DNA from: Patescibacteria group bacterium
GTDB lineage: Bacteria; Patescibacteriota; Patescibacteriia; UBA2591; CALHIP01
Length of the DNA: 32,992 nt
Assembly: GCA_026417895.1 (NCBI GenBank)
Contig: JAOACJ010000006.1
Span: forward strand, 1 to 32,992
Direction of reading: 5' to 3'
The notes under the pieces are model-generated. The model did no database searches, had not been told where the DNA came from, and saw only the letters and a program-made list of their open reading frames with translations. Each line of letters starts with the position of its first letter. Positions within the stretch are counted from its first letter, which is position 1. Below, one piece after another: positions 7,781 to 14,497 of this stretch. The position numbers and the translations under genes were made by a program.

Positions 7781-8890
7781 TGGTATCAGAAAAGACAAAA
7801 TTAAAAATTGGTGTTATTTTTGGTGGTAAATCATCGGAGAAAGAAGTCTCTTTAGCCGGTGGCCGACATGTTTATCAACACCTCGATCGTTCAAAATTTA
7901 TACCGCTGGCTATTTTTTGGGATTCAAAATTGAAGTTTTGGCAAATTCCTGATAGCTTAATTATCAGAAATACTTGTAAGTAAATTGAGGAAAATTTAGA
8001 AAATATTAGAAAATAAAGGTACCAAAAGAATCTCGTTTGAAGATCTGAAGAGTTGAAAAATTTAATTGACTTAGCTTTTTGGTCACTCATGGTAAATATG
8101 GTGATGATGGTTGTTTACAAGGACTGTTAGAACTTTTAGAGATTCCTTATACTGGTTCGGGTGTTCTTTCTGCTGCCTTGGGTATGGATAAAGCGATGCA
8201 AAGAGAATTAATGAAGGCTTATGGTGGCATTAATATACCAGATTATTTAGTTATTTCCCAAAAGGAGTGGCAAGAAAATAAAGAAAAAGTAAGAGAAAAA
8301 ATAGAAAAAAAATTCGGTTGGCCAGTGGTAACGAAGCCAACGCGCGAAGGTTCGACAATTGGTGTAATGTTGGTTAAGGAATTTAAGGATTTAGAAAAAG
8401 CAATGAACTATGCTTTGCTTTGACATACGACAATCAGGTTTTAGTGGAAAAAGGGATTCGTGGAAGAGAATTTTATTGCATTGTTTTTGGTAATGAAGAT
8501 CCAGTAGCCTTTTTACCTACCGAAACAATTTATGAATCAGAGATTTTTACTTACGACCACAAATATCTACCCGGCGCTTCCAGAAAGGTGACACCGATTA
8601 AAATAGAAGAGAAAATTATTCAAGAAATTCAAGAACAAGCCAAACGGATGTATCTGGTTTTAGGTTGTCAAGGCTACGCACGAATTGACAGTTTTGTTGA
8701 AGAGGGTGGGCGAGTTTTCATTACTGACCCAAACTCAGCCGCCTCAACAGGAATGGGGCCATCTTCTTGGACTTATCATCAGGCTGCTTTGGCTGGCTTG
8801 TCGGTACCGGAATTTTTAACCAAGATTATTGAATTGGCTCTGGAGGCGCATCAAAGTAAAGATATAGAACTAATGAAAGTAAAGATATAA
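7780..8890 (+). pseudogene. ddl: D-alanine--D-alanine ligase-like gene, copy 1, broken by several frameshifts
   Basis: ATP-grasp ligase joining D-Ala to D-Ala (or another D-residue) for the peptidoglycan stem. Homology continues across three frames: KIGVIFGGKSSEKEVSLAGG from 7780 until a TAA at 7981; a muddled stretch 7980-8080 where GTKRISFEDL and EELKNLIDLAF lie in different frames; VTHGKYGDDGCLQGLLE through KPTREGSTIGVML from 8079 to 8423; and YDNQVLVEKGIRGREFYC to the end from about 8420. The join near 8075 looks like loss of one T in a T-run. The metal-binding end is unusual: TDPNSAASTGMGPSS in place of the E-x-N-T-x-P-G-M seen in standard Ddl and in copy 2. Coupled to the DUF5654 gene. 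A real pseudogene or locally poor assembly are both possible; an intact protein cannot be made by normal decoding. Confidence 0.85.
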
Positions 8891-8911
8891 AAAGCTTTTT
8901 CACTCCACTAA

Positions 8912-8933
8912 TTGTGTTAATACATTAACACAA
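8912..8933. repeat. 22-bp perfect palindrome, left copy
   Basis: Arms TTGTGTTAAT (8912-8921) and ATTAACACAA (8924-8933) are exact reverse complements around a 2-nt centre, AC. The site starts 22 nt after the stop of Ddl copy 1. The same sequence, with one base changed and opposite orientation of the centre, lies at 13007-13028 after the recombinase gene. It could be a recombinase or regulator site, or a 3'-end RNA hairpin; there is no T-tract for a standard terminator. Confidence 0.8.
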
Positions 8934-8934
8934 G

Positions 8935-8979
8935 TTATACACAGCCCCGCTTGACAAAAACAATTAAGACTTATATATT
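8935..8979 (+). promoter_or_regulatory. Strong promoter with an abutting DnaA-type box
   Basis: TTGACA (8951-8956), 17-nt spacer, TATATT (8974-8979). Seven nt upstream of the -35 is TTATACACA (8935-8943), matching the DnaA-box consensus TTATNCACA. The predicted leader of over 100 nt runs to the small gene at 9100, which has a second -10 box (TATAAT, 9085-9090) much nearer. The order box, -35, -10 is repeated before the recombinase gene at 11915-11961. Confidence 0.7.
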
Positions 8980-9099
8980 ATATATGGTAACAGTTCTACG
9001 ACAATCTTTGACAGTTCTTTGACATCTAAAAATAAAGTTCAGAAATAAACTCAAAAATTAAGCCGGCTATATAATCTATCTTGATATAATTTAATCTCT

Positions 9100-9423
9100 A
9101 TGTCTGAGGGGGGCCCTGAACAACCTCTGTCTCGGTCCGAACTGCTACTAGAGAAACAACTGCAAGAACAAGAACAAGAGCAAGAACAAGAGAAAGATAG
9201 AGAGAAAAGAAGACAGTTGAATAATCTTGATCTAAAGAGAGTAGAACTCCTTAACCAGCGGGCTGAGATAGAAGCAAAGAAAGAGCTCCTCCAGGCGGAT
9301 CCGGCTAATCGTGATCGGCTACTGATTCTCGATCAGGAGCTAAAAAGGGTAGAGAGAAAAATAGAAAACGTGAGTCGAAAAATACAAAGGTTAGGTGCCG
9401 ATTGGATTCGGGTTAGAGATTAA
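9100..9423 (+). CDS. Small charged coiled-coil protein, function unknown
   Basis: 107 aa, family not recognised. No signal peptide or membrane segment. A Gln/Glu run at about residues 20-32 comes from a short hexamer-like DNA repeat (9163-9192); residues 15-98 are almost continuous heptad-like helix rich in Glu, Lys, Arg, Leu and Gln, ending in RLGADWIRVRD. The GC content (about 47% in the first 60-nt lines) is well above that of neighbours, and CTG/CTC/CTA leucine codons are frequent, suggesting a different origin. The gene lies between the two broken Ddl copies, with a promoter at 8951-8979 or a near-leaderless one (TATAAT 9085-9090, 9 nt before the ATG) and its own terminator at 9499-9531. 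The insulated layout fits a mobile or accessory cargo gene. Confidence 0.6.
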   Translation: MSEGGPEQPLSRSELLLEKQLQEQEQEQEQEKDREKRRQLNNLDLKRVELLNQRAEIEAKKELLQADPANRDRLLILDQELKRVERKIENVSRKIQRLGADWIRVRD

Positions 9424-9498
9424 ACAAAAAAACATGAGTAAAGTAGAACGTTGTCAATGGACCGAGATTTAAAAAAGCCTCATTAAGTAAGCGATGGG

Positions 9499-9531
9499 GA
9501 GGATTCGTATTAAATAAAAATCCTCTTTTTT
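9499..9531 (+). terminator. Intrinsic terminator after the coiled-coil gene
   Basis: GAGGATT (9499-9505) pairs with AATCCTC (9519-9525) over a 13-nt loop, followed directly by six T residues. It would stop transcription before Ddl copy 2. Confidence 0.8.
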
Positions 9532-9549
9532 ATTTTAGCCAAACGAGAC

Positions 9550-9577
9550 TTAACATTTTTATAAAATTCATTATAAT
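9550..9577 (+). promoter_or_regulatory. Promoter of Ddl copy 2
   Basis: TTAACA (9550-9555), 16-nt spacer, TATAAT (9572-9577), only 10 nt before the ATG at 9588. The promoter looks intact although the gene is broken. Confidence 0.65.
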
Positions 9578-9587
9578 ATTGACAAAT

Positions 9588-10660
9588 ATGTCTAAAGAAT
9601 CAAAAATGAAAATCGGTATCATTTTTGGTGGTAAATCCTCAGAAAAAAAGTTTCTTTAGTTAGAAGGTGGTCGTCATGTTTATTATAAAATTTCTTCGGA
9701 AAAGTACGAAAAAAAATTCCCTTTTTTGTTGATACCAAACTTCAATTATGGAAAATTAACGATTTTCTTATTATCCAAAATACGACCTCTGACTTAGAGC
9801 GACTTTTACCAGAATACGGCGAGAGGGTTCGTTATGAAAAATTGCCGGAAATGATTGATTTTGCCTTTATTATTGGACATGGTAAGTATCTTGAGGATGG
9901 ATACTTTCAGGGACTTTTAGAGATCTTAGATGTTCCCTACAATGGGCCGGGTGTTTTAGGCTCGGCTTTGGGGATGAATAAATATGTTTTTCGACAAATT
10001 TTGGCAGCTCAAGGACTGAAAGTGCCAAAATATCTAGCTGTTTTTGACCAAGAGTGGATAAAGAATCGGGAAAAAATTATCAGTCAAATCAAGGAAAAGA
10101 TAGGTTTTCCCTGCTTAATTAAACCATCTCGCGAGGGTTGTAGTACTGGTATTACGGTGGTGCGAGAAGAAAATAGACTTCCAGAGGCGATAGAAAAAGT
10201 CTTTGTTTGGGATCGGATTATTTTGGTGGACGAATATATATATTGAAAAGGCTATTGAAATTACTTGTTCAGTTTTAGGTAACGAAAAATTAGAAGCCCT
10301 GCCTTTGACGGAAACACCTTGGCAGCAGAATTTAGAGTATCTAACCTTATTAGACAAATTTTTACCTGGTGGCGCAGAGATGATTACTCCGGCTCGACTC
10401 GATGACGAGACAACAAAAAGGGCCAAAGAAACAGCCATTAAGGTTTGTCAAATTTTAAATTTAATTGGTTATCCAAGGATTGATATGTTTGTGAGGGATG
10501 GTGAAATTATTGTTTTAGAACCGAACACTTTACCCGGCGTAACACCCCCAACAATGGTTTTCCATCAGACAGCTGAAATTGGAATGACTCCGGAGGAATC
10601 TTGGATCGGATTATTCAATTGGGGCTAGAAGCGCATCGAAATAAAAAGGGTTCACTCTAA
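9588..10660 (+). pseudogene. ddl: D-alanine--D-alanine ligase-like gene, copy 2, broken by several frameshifts
   Basis: A paralogue of the copy at 7780-8890 with clearly diverged protein sequence. Homology runs through alternating frames: MKIGIIFGGKSSEK then a TAG at 9657; a compensating indel pair around 9640-9662 (EVSL-GGRHVY recoverable); one A missing in the A8 run near 9710; MIDFAFIIGHGKYLEDGYFQ to RIILVDEY in one frame (to 10246); a slip in the TA-dinucleotide run near 10240; EKAIEITCSVLGN to EESWIGL in the next; and a last shift near 10610 leading to QLGLEAHRNKKG and TAA at 10660. It keeps the standard metal-binding end EPNTLPGVTPPT, so it resembles a normal Ddl more than copy 1 does. 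It has its own promoter and is followed 45 nt later by ftsQ, a normal ddl-ftsQ order. Confidence 0.85.
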
Positions 10661-10705
10661 TTTATAATTAATGAAAATAGAGCCTGGAATTTAGAATCTA
10701 GAAAA

Positions 10706-11527
10706 ATGCGCATCATTTCTTTTTTTCAAAAAAAACAAATACCAGAAAGGAAGAGGGCGAGACGAGAGTACCAAGAAAAAAAGACGGTTTCAAAGTTTCT
10801 CATCTGGGTCATTATTTTTTTTGTTGTTTTTTTGATTAGTAGTTTATTTTATTTAATTTTCTTTTCATCAATTTTTAAAATTAGATATATCTCTTTTGAA
10901 GTCAATGATCAACCTTTATTGAAAATAGATGAGGAATTGTTAAAAAGTGAAATTAATAAAATTTTATCGAAAAAGTTTTATTTTTTAACTTTGGATAACA
11001 TTTTCTTTTTGCCAAAAAAAGAAATAGAAAATCTTTTTACCAGCGATCGGCAGATAGAAAAGTTTCAAATTTTTAAAATTTTTCCTAATGGAATGAAGAT
11101 AAAAATTGATCTTTGGCAACCAGTAGCGACTTTTTTGTCTCAAGGGGGCGATTACTTATTATTAAACAAGAACGGCGCCATAATTAAGAAGATAAATGAG
11201 AGTGAGGCTACTTTAGCTGATTTACCGATGATTGTTGATCTGAGTAATCGTCCAATGGGAACTTTGCCGCTTTTATCTATTTTTGAATTTTTCAAAAAAA
11301 CCACTAATTTTGACTGTAAGATTCGTAGAATAGAAATTATTGAAGAAAAAGGTGTTTTAAGTTACCAAGCCATTACTTCAGAAAATTGGAAAATTTATTT
11401 TGAACCAAAAGAGAATCTATCTGAACAAATTAACAACCTTGCCCTGATTTTAAGAGAAAAAATTGATGACCGACAAAAACTTGAATATATTGATTTGAGA
11501 TTTGGTCATCGAATTTTTTATAAATAA
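10706..11527 (+). CDS. ftsQ: Cell division protein FtsQ/DivIB-like
   Basis: 273 aa bitopic membrane protein. A basic cytoplasmic tail (1-30) is followed by one membrane helix at about 31-54 (FLIWVIIFFVVFLISSLFYLIFF). The extracytoplasmic part starts with a POTRA-like segment (FKIRYISFEV, then NFFFLPKKEIENLF-type pattern and KIFPNGMKIKIDLWQPVATF) and the FtsQ beta domain (YLLLNKNGAIIKK). The ending KLEYIDLRFGHRIFYK is the form often seen in Patescibacteria. It would link the FtsBL and septal synthase complex at the divisome. It lies directly after Ddl copy 2, a common ddl-ftsQ arrangement, but ftsA and ftsZ do not follow; a small membrane protein and a recombinase do. An AT-rich repeat-like tract lies just before the start (10667-10704). 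Confidence 0.85.
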   Translation: MRIISFFQKKQIPERKRARREYQEKKTVSKFLIWVIIFFVVFLISSLFYLIFFSSIFKIRYISFEVNDQPLLKIDEELLKSEINKILSKKFYFLTLDNIFFLPKKEIENLFTSDRQIEKFQIFKIFPNGMKIKIDLWQPVATFLSQGGDYLLLNKNGAIIKKINESEATLADLPMIVDLSNRPMGTLPLLSIFEFFKKTTNFDCKIRRIEIIEEKGVLSYQAITSENWKIYFEPKENLSEQINNLALILREKIDDRQKLEYIDLRFGHRIFYK

Positions 11528-11536
11528 AATATTTTT

Positions 11537-11806
11537 ATGCGTTATTTTTCTATTCTCTTACTTTTGGTTTTGCCCCGTCTTTTAATTGTTCTTTTGAAAT
11601 TGCTGACCAATTGGTTTGAAAAGGTTTTTGCCGGCTGGTTTTGGTTAGTTTTAGGCATTATCTTTGCTCCTTTTACTTTGTTATGGTATTCGATTGTTAT
11701 TAATTGGTTTAATGGAAAATGGGAGATATTACAGGTCGTTGTTTTAGCCCTAGCTATTATTCTGGATTTATTTGCCTTGAGTCGATTTCGCGGCTTTGAA
11801 GATTAG
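11537..11806 (+). CDS. Small three-helix membrane protein, function unknown
   Basis: 89 aa, family not recognised. Three hydrophobic stretches: about 3-24 (YFSILLLLVLPRLLIVLLKLL), 33-54 (GWFWLVLGIIFAPFTLLWYSIV) and 63-80 (ILQVVVLALAIILDLFAL), with a short acidic C-terminus GFED. It starts 9 nt after the ftsQ stop with no promoter between, so it is probably cotranscribed with ftsQ and may act in the envelope; that is inference from position only. Confidence 0.65.
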   Translation: MRYFSILLLLVLPRLLIVLLKLLTNWFEKVFAGWFWLVLGIIFAPFTLLWYSIVINWFNGKWEILQVVVLALAIILDLFALSRFRGFED

Positions 11807-11914
11807 TAGAAGGTATCACATTTTATCACTTTTTGGTCTTTCGACGACTTAAAAAGTTTTGTTAATTTTATTTTATTTTTTTTTAAAATTTAGTTGTGTT
11901 AGAAAGAGATAGAG

Positions 11915-11961
11915 TTATCCACAGGGGATTGGTTTGACAGACGTTGTTAGGCTTTTATAAT
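11915..11961 (+). promoter_or_regulatory. Promoter of the recombinase gene with an abutting DnaA box
   Basis: TTGACA (11934-11939), 16-nt spacer, TATAAT (11956-11961). Ten nt upstream of the -35 is a perfect TTATCCACA DnaA box (11915-11923), and further up a half copy of the palindrome arm, TTGTGTTA (11894-11901). The predicted leader of about 70 nt before the ATG at 12039 contains a second TATAAT (11979-11984) and a CTCAAT...ATTGAG pair. Confidence 0.75.
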
Positions 11962-12038
11962 AATTATATTAAAGTGAGTATAATATCCCTTACACTCAAT
12001 TTATAGTCGTATTATTATATTGAGATTAATTAAATTTT

Positions 12039-12983
12039 ATGAAAAGAATTGTCCTACCTTATCTAGATGAATTTTTGCTTAATCTCCAGACTAATAATTA
12101 TTCTGAAGAGACAATTTATAATTACGAAAGAGATTTAATAACTTTCCAAAATTTTCTTAACGAATCAAAAGTTAATTTTGAAAATATTGATAAAAAGACA
12201 ATTCTCAATTATAAGGCTTATCTAACTTCTCGAGACCGTAAGACGCCAAAAAATTTGCCGAGCAAAAAAAGGCTTGGCAGTTATTCTATCAACCGAACAC
12301 TTTCGAGTCTTCGCTCTTATTTTAAATTTTTAATTGAGATGGACCATCCCACACCAGTCTCGCCGGATGTTATTAAATTAATTAAAACGGAAAAAAGACA
12401 TCCGCGTGTTTCAGAATTTGAGGAAGTGATAAAGTTAATTGAATCGCCGACTCTTTTTGAGAAAAATAGAGTTGTAGCAGCTCGAAATCGGGCTATTTTG
12501 GAAACGCTATTTTCAACAGGAATGAGGATTTCAGAGTTAATTAATCTCAAAAAAAATCAAATTGATCCGCAAGGACGCATTTTTATTCGTGGGAAGGGAA
12601 AGAAAGAACGATTTGTTTATCTAACACCTCGCGCAGAAAAATATATTAAAAGATATCTAGCCATTCGAGGTCAAACGGATTCTCCTTATTTATTTATCCC
12701 CTATCGCGGGAAAAACGTCAATTTAAAAGATAAAAAGATTTCTCCTAATTATTTAGAAGAAAGAGTAAAGAGATATCGAGAATTACTTGGTCTCAATGTG
12801 CCTATTTCGGTTCATGGCATCCGTCATGCTTTTGCCACCTATCTCGCTGAAAGTGGTGCCAATCCAGCAGCCATTCAAATTTTATTAGGCCATGAATCGT
12901 TAGATACAACTACCAAATATGTTCACGCCTCCGATCGCTATGCGGAAAAAATTCATCGAAAATTTCATCCTCTCAAAGAATAA
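12039..12983 (+). CDS. Tyrosine site-specific recombinase, XerC/XerD type
   Basis: 314 aa. The N-terminal SAM-like DNA-binding domain spans about 5-105 (YLDEFLLNLQTNNYSEETIYNYERDL). The catalytic domain has the full set: R163 in STGMRISELINL, the beta-hairpin lysine in GKGKKERFVYL (186-190), H259-x-x-R262 in VHGIRHAFATYL, H285 in LLGHESLDTTTKYVH and the nucleophile Y294. Length and the HESLDTTTKYVHAS ending fit Xer proteins that resolve chromosome dimers; a role as an integrase of a small element is equally possible from sequence. It has its own DnaA-box promoter and is followed 23 nt after the stop by the right copy of the 22-bp palindrome. The gene is convergent with the small membrane protein at 13044-13214. 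Confidence 0.9.
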   Translation: MKRIVLPYLDEFLLNLQTNNYSEETIYNYERDLITFQNFLNESKVNFENIDKKTILNYKAYLTSRDRKTPKNLPSKKRLGSYSINRTLSSLRSYFKFLIEMDHPTPVSPDVIKLIKTEKRHPRVSEFEEVIKLIESPTLFEKNRVVAARNRAILETLFSTGMRISELINLKKNQIDPQGRIFIRGKGKKERFVYLTPRAEKYIKRYLAIRGQTDSPYLFIPYRGKNVNLKDKKISPNYLEERVKRYRELLGLNVPISVHGIRHAFATYLAESGANPAAIQILLGHESLDTTTKYVHASDRYAEKIHRKFHPLKE

Positions 12984-13006
12984 ATCTTACAATTGTCTTG
13001 ATTGTA

Positions 13007-13028
13007 TTGTATTAATGTATTAACACAA
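13007..13028. repeat. 22-bp near-palindrome, right copy
   Basis: Arms TTGTATTAAT (13007-13016) and ATTAACACAA (13019-13028) around the centre GT. Compared with the reverse complement of the left copy (8912-8933) it has one difference, at the fifth base. The pair is thus inverted and brackets about 4.1 kb that includes the coiled-coil gene, Ddl copy 2, ftsQ and the recombinase. Confidence 0.8.
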
Positions 13029-13043
13029 CTTGTATCGACCTTT

Positions 13044-13214
13044 TTATTTATCTTTATCTATAGTTGTTATTATATGGTTATAAGGAAAAAATTCTGTAGA
13101 AATTTTATATAATTCTTGCCCAATTTTAAAACCAAGGAAGAAAGTTAAAAGAATAAAAATAATTAGAACAATAATAGAAAGAGTGGGATGAAGATGTTGT
13201 CGCCAAAAAGCCAT
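13044..13214 (-). CDS. 56-aa single-helix membrane protein, function unknown
   Basis: An ATG at 13214-13212 opens 56 codons to a TAA at 13044-13046. The product MAFWRQHLHPTLS is followed by one strong membrane helix at about 14-33 (IIVLIIFILLTFFLGFKIG) and an outer or cytoplasmic tail KISTEFFPYNHIITTIDKDK. It lies 44 nt after the M23 peptidase stop on the same strand and nothing separates them, so cotranscription is likely. The balanced hydrophobic helix and the good position argue for a real gene, but there is no family evidence. Confidence 0.5.
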   Translation of the reverse strand: MAFWRQHLHPTLSIIVLIIFILLTFFLGFKIGQELYKISTEFFPYNHIITTIDKDK

Positions 13215-13258
13215 AACAAAAATTACTGATTACTAATGACAAAATATAGAAATTAAAA

Positions 13259-14497
13259 TTAAGGCAAATAATTTAAGGGATTAACTGGAATACCATCTTT
13301 TCTAATTTCAAAATGGAGATGTGGTCCGGTTGAAAATCGGCCGGCCCCTGGTGTACCAGGTATTCCACCGCTCAGACCAATAACTTCTCCTCTTTTTACA
13401 TAAGTCCCCTCTTCAACGTTAATTTTCAAGAGGTGACCATAGACGGTTGAAAATCCTTGTTGGTGAATAATCATGACATAAGAGTAACCCATACCTCCAT
13501 GTTTGGCCCGAGCAACATAGCCACCAGCTGAGGCACGTACCGCTGTTCCCTGTGAAGCTTTAATATCAATACCAGAATGTTCTCCTAACCAAGCACGAAA
13601 TGGATAATCGGGATCGTGAAAAGTAGAAGTCACCACTCCGCCTGGCACCGGCCAAGAAAAAACCAGAAGACCCATTTCTTCCAGTTCTTGCCACTGTCTT
13701 TCTTGAGCTTCGGCTAATTTTTTTCTAATTTCAGTTTCTAAACGAGCAATTTCTCTTTCCGCTTGTTTCATTTCCAATTTTGCCTCAGCTAAAAGTGTCT
13801 GGAATTTCCATTCCGCCCCTTGAGTCTCTTCAAGAAGAATTCTTTTTGCTCTTTCTTCATTTTCTAATTTTGTCTTTTCTGAAGAAAGTTCCCTTTTAAG
13901 ATTTTCTAATTCTGCTTTTTTTTGCTGAAGATTTTTTTGTTCTGTTTCTAGGTTTTCTTTGACTAATTGAACGTTATCTAGAGTTTTCTGTAAAGAGTTT
14001 TGTAAATTTTGACTAACTTTTAAAAGATTAAAATAATCGGAGATATGCTCGTTAAGAAGAATAATTTCTAAATAGCTTTTATTATCATATTGATAAATTT
14101 TTCTTAAAAACTCAGCAATTTTTTCTTTAAGATCGCTAATCTCTATATTTTTATTCTGAATTTGATCTTGAATTTCTTCGATTTCTAAATTTGTTTTCTT
14201 AATCTGTGCCTCCTTTTTTTTAATCTCTGTTCTCGTTCTAGAAATTTGGTTAGTTAAAATACTAATTTGATTTTTTAGAGTTAAAGCCTCTTTTCTTTTA
14301 ATTTTAATATTTGCTTCATAAATTTGCTGTTGTTTTTCTAATTCTTTGATATACTCTTGTTGCTGTCGAATTTTTTCTTTTAAATCATCGGTAGTTTGAG
14401 CGAGTAGTGTCGAAGAATGAATGGAAAATAGAGAGATGCTGCTTATTATAAAAATGGCAAAGACTAATAACAAGATTGTTTTTTCTTTTTTACTCAT
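13259..14497 (-). CDS. M23 family murein peptidase with long coiled coil (EnvC-like)
   Basis: 412 aa. A signal peptide or anchor covers about 8-33 (LLLVFAIFIISSISLFSIHSS... LLAQ). Residues about 36-275 are nearly continuous coiled coil rich in Lys, Glu and Gln. The C-terminal LytM/M23 domain (about 280-412) has the zinc ligands H307 and D311 in HSGIDI and H395 in GPHLHFEIR, with H393 and H355 (YGHL) as the further active-site histidines, so it should be an active endopeptidase rather than a degenerate activator. It would cut peptidoglycan cross-links outside the membrane, probably in division or growth. Its start overlaps the gltX end by 8 nt, so it is translated from the gltX transcript. Architecture matches EnvC/NlpD-type hydrolases; the exact bond cut is unknown. 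Confidence 0.92.
   Translation of the reverse strand: MSKKEKTILLLVFAIFIISSISLFSIHSSTLLAQTTDDLKEKIRQQQEYIKELEKQQQIYEANIKIKRKEALTLKNQISILTNQISRTRTEIKKKEAQIKKTNLEIEEIQDQIQNKNIEISDLKEKIAEFLRKIYQYDNKSYLEIILLNEHISDYFNLLKVSQNLQNSLQKTLDNVQLVKENLETEQKNLQQKKAELENLKRELSSEKTKLENEERAKRILLEETQGAEWKFQTLLAEAKLEMKQAEREIARLETEIRKKLAEAQERQWQELEEMGLLVFSWPVPGGVVTSTFHDPDYPFRAWLGEHSGIDIKASQGTAVRASAGGYVARAKHGGMGYSYVMIIHQQGFSTVYGHLLKINVEEGTYVKRGEVIGLSGGIPGTPGAGRFSTGPHLHFEIRKDGIPVNPLNYLP

Noticed and set aside
9163-9192. CRISPR or tandem repeat array
   Set aside because: A short hexamer-like run inside a coding frame that produces the Gln/Glu stretch; no spacers.
9434-9472. A 12-codon frame after the coiled-coil gene
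   Set aside because: Too short, no ribosome binding site and no family; treated as spacer before the terminator.
7780-10660. Stop-codon recoding (TGA as Gly) as explanation of the broken Ddl genes
   Set aside because: The interruptions include TAA and TAG and real frame changes, and TGA ends intact genes such as serS.
8935-11923. Replication origin
   Set aside because: Only two full DnaA boxes about 3 kb apart, with no box cluster, AT-rich unwinding block or dnaA/dnaN gene in the window.
8912-13028. The palindromes as classical dif sites
   Set aside because: The arm TTAACACAA resembles a XerD arm in sequence, but its polarity relative to the centre is reversed and a 6-bp centre with 11-bp arms does not fit.
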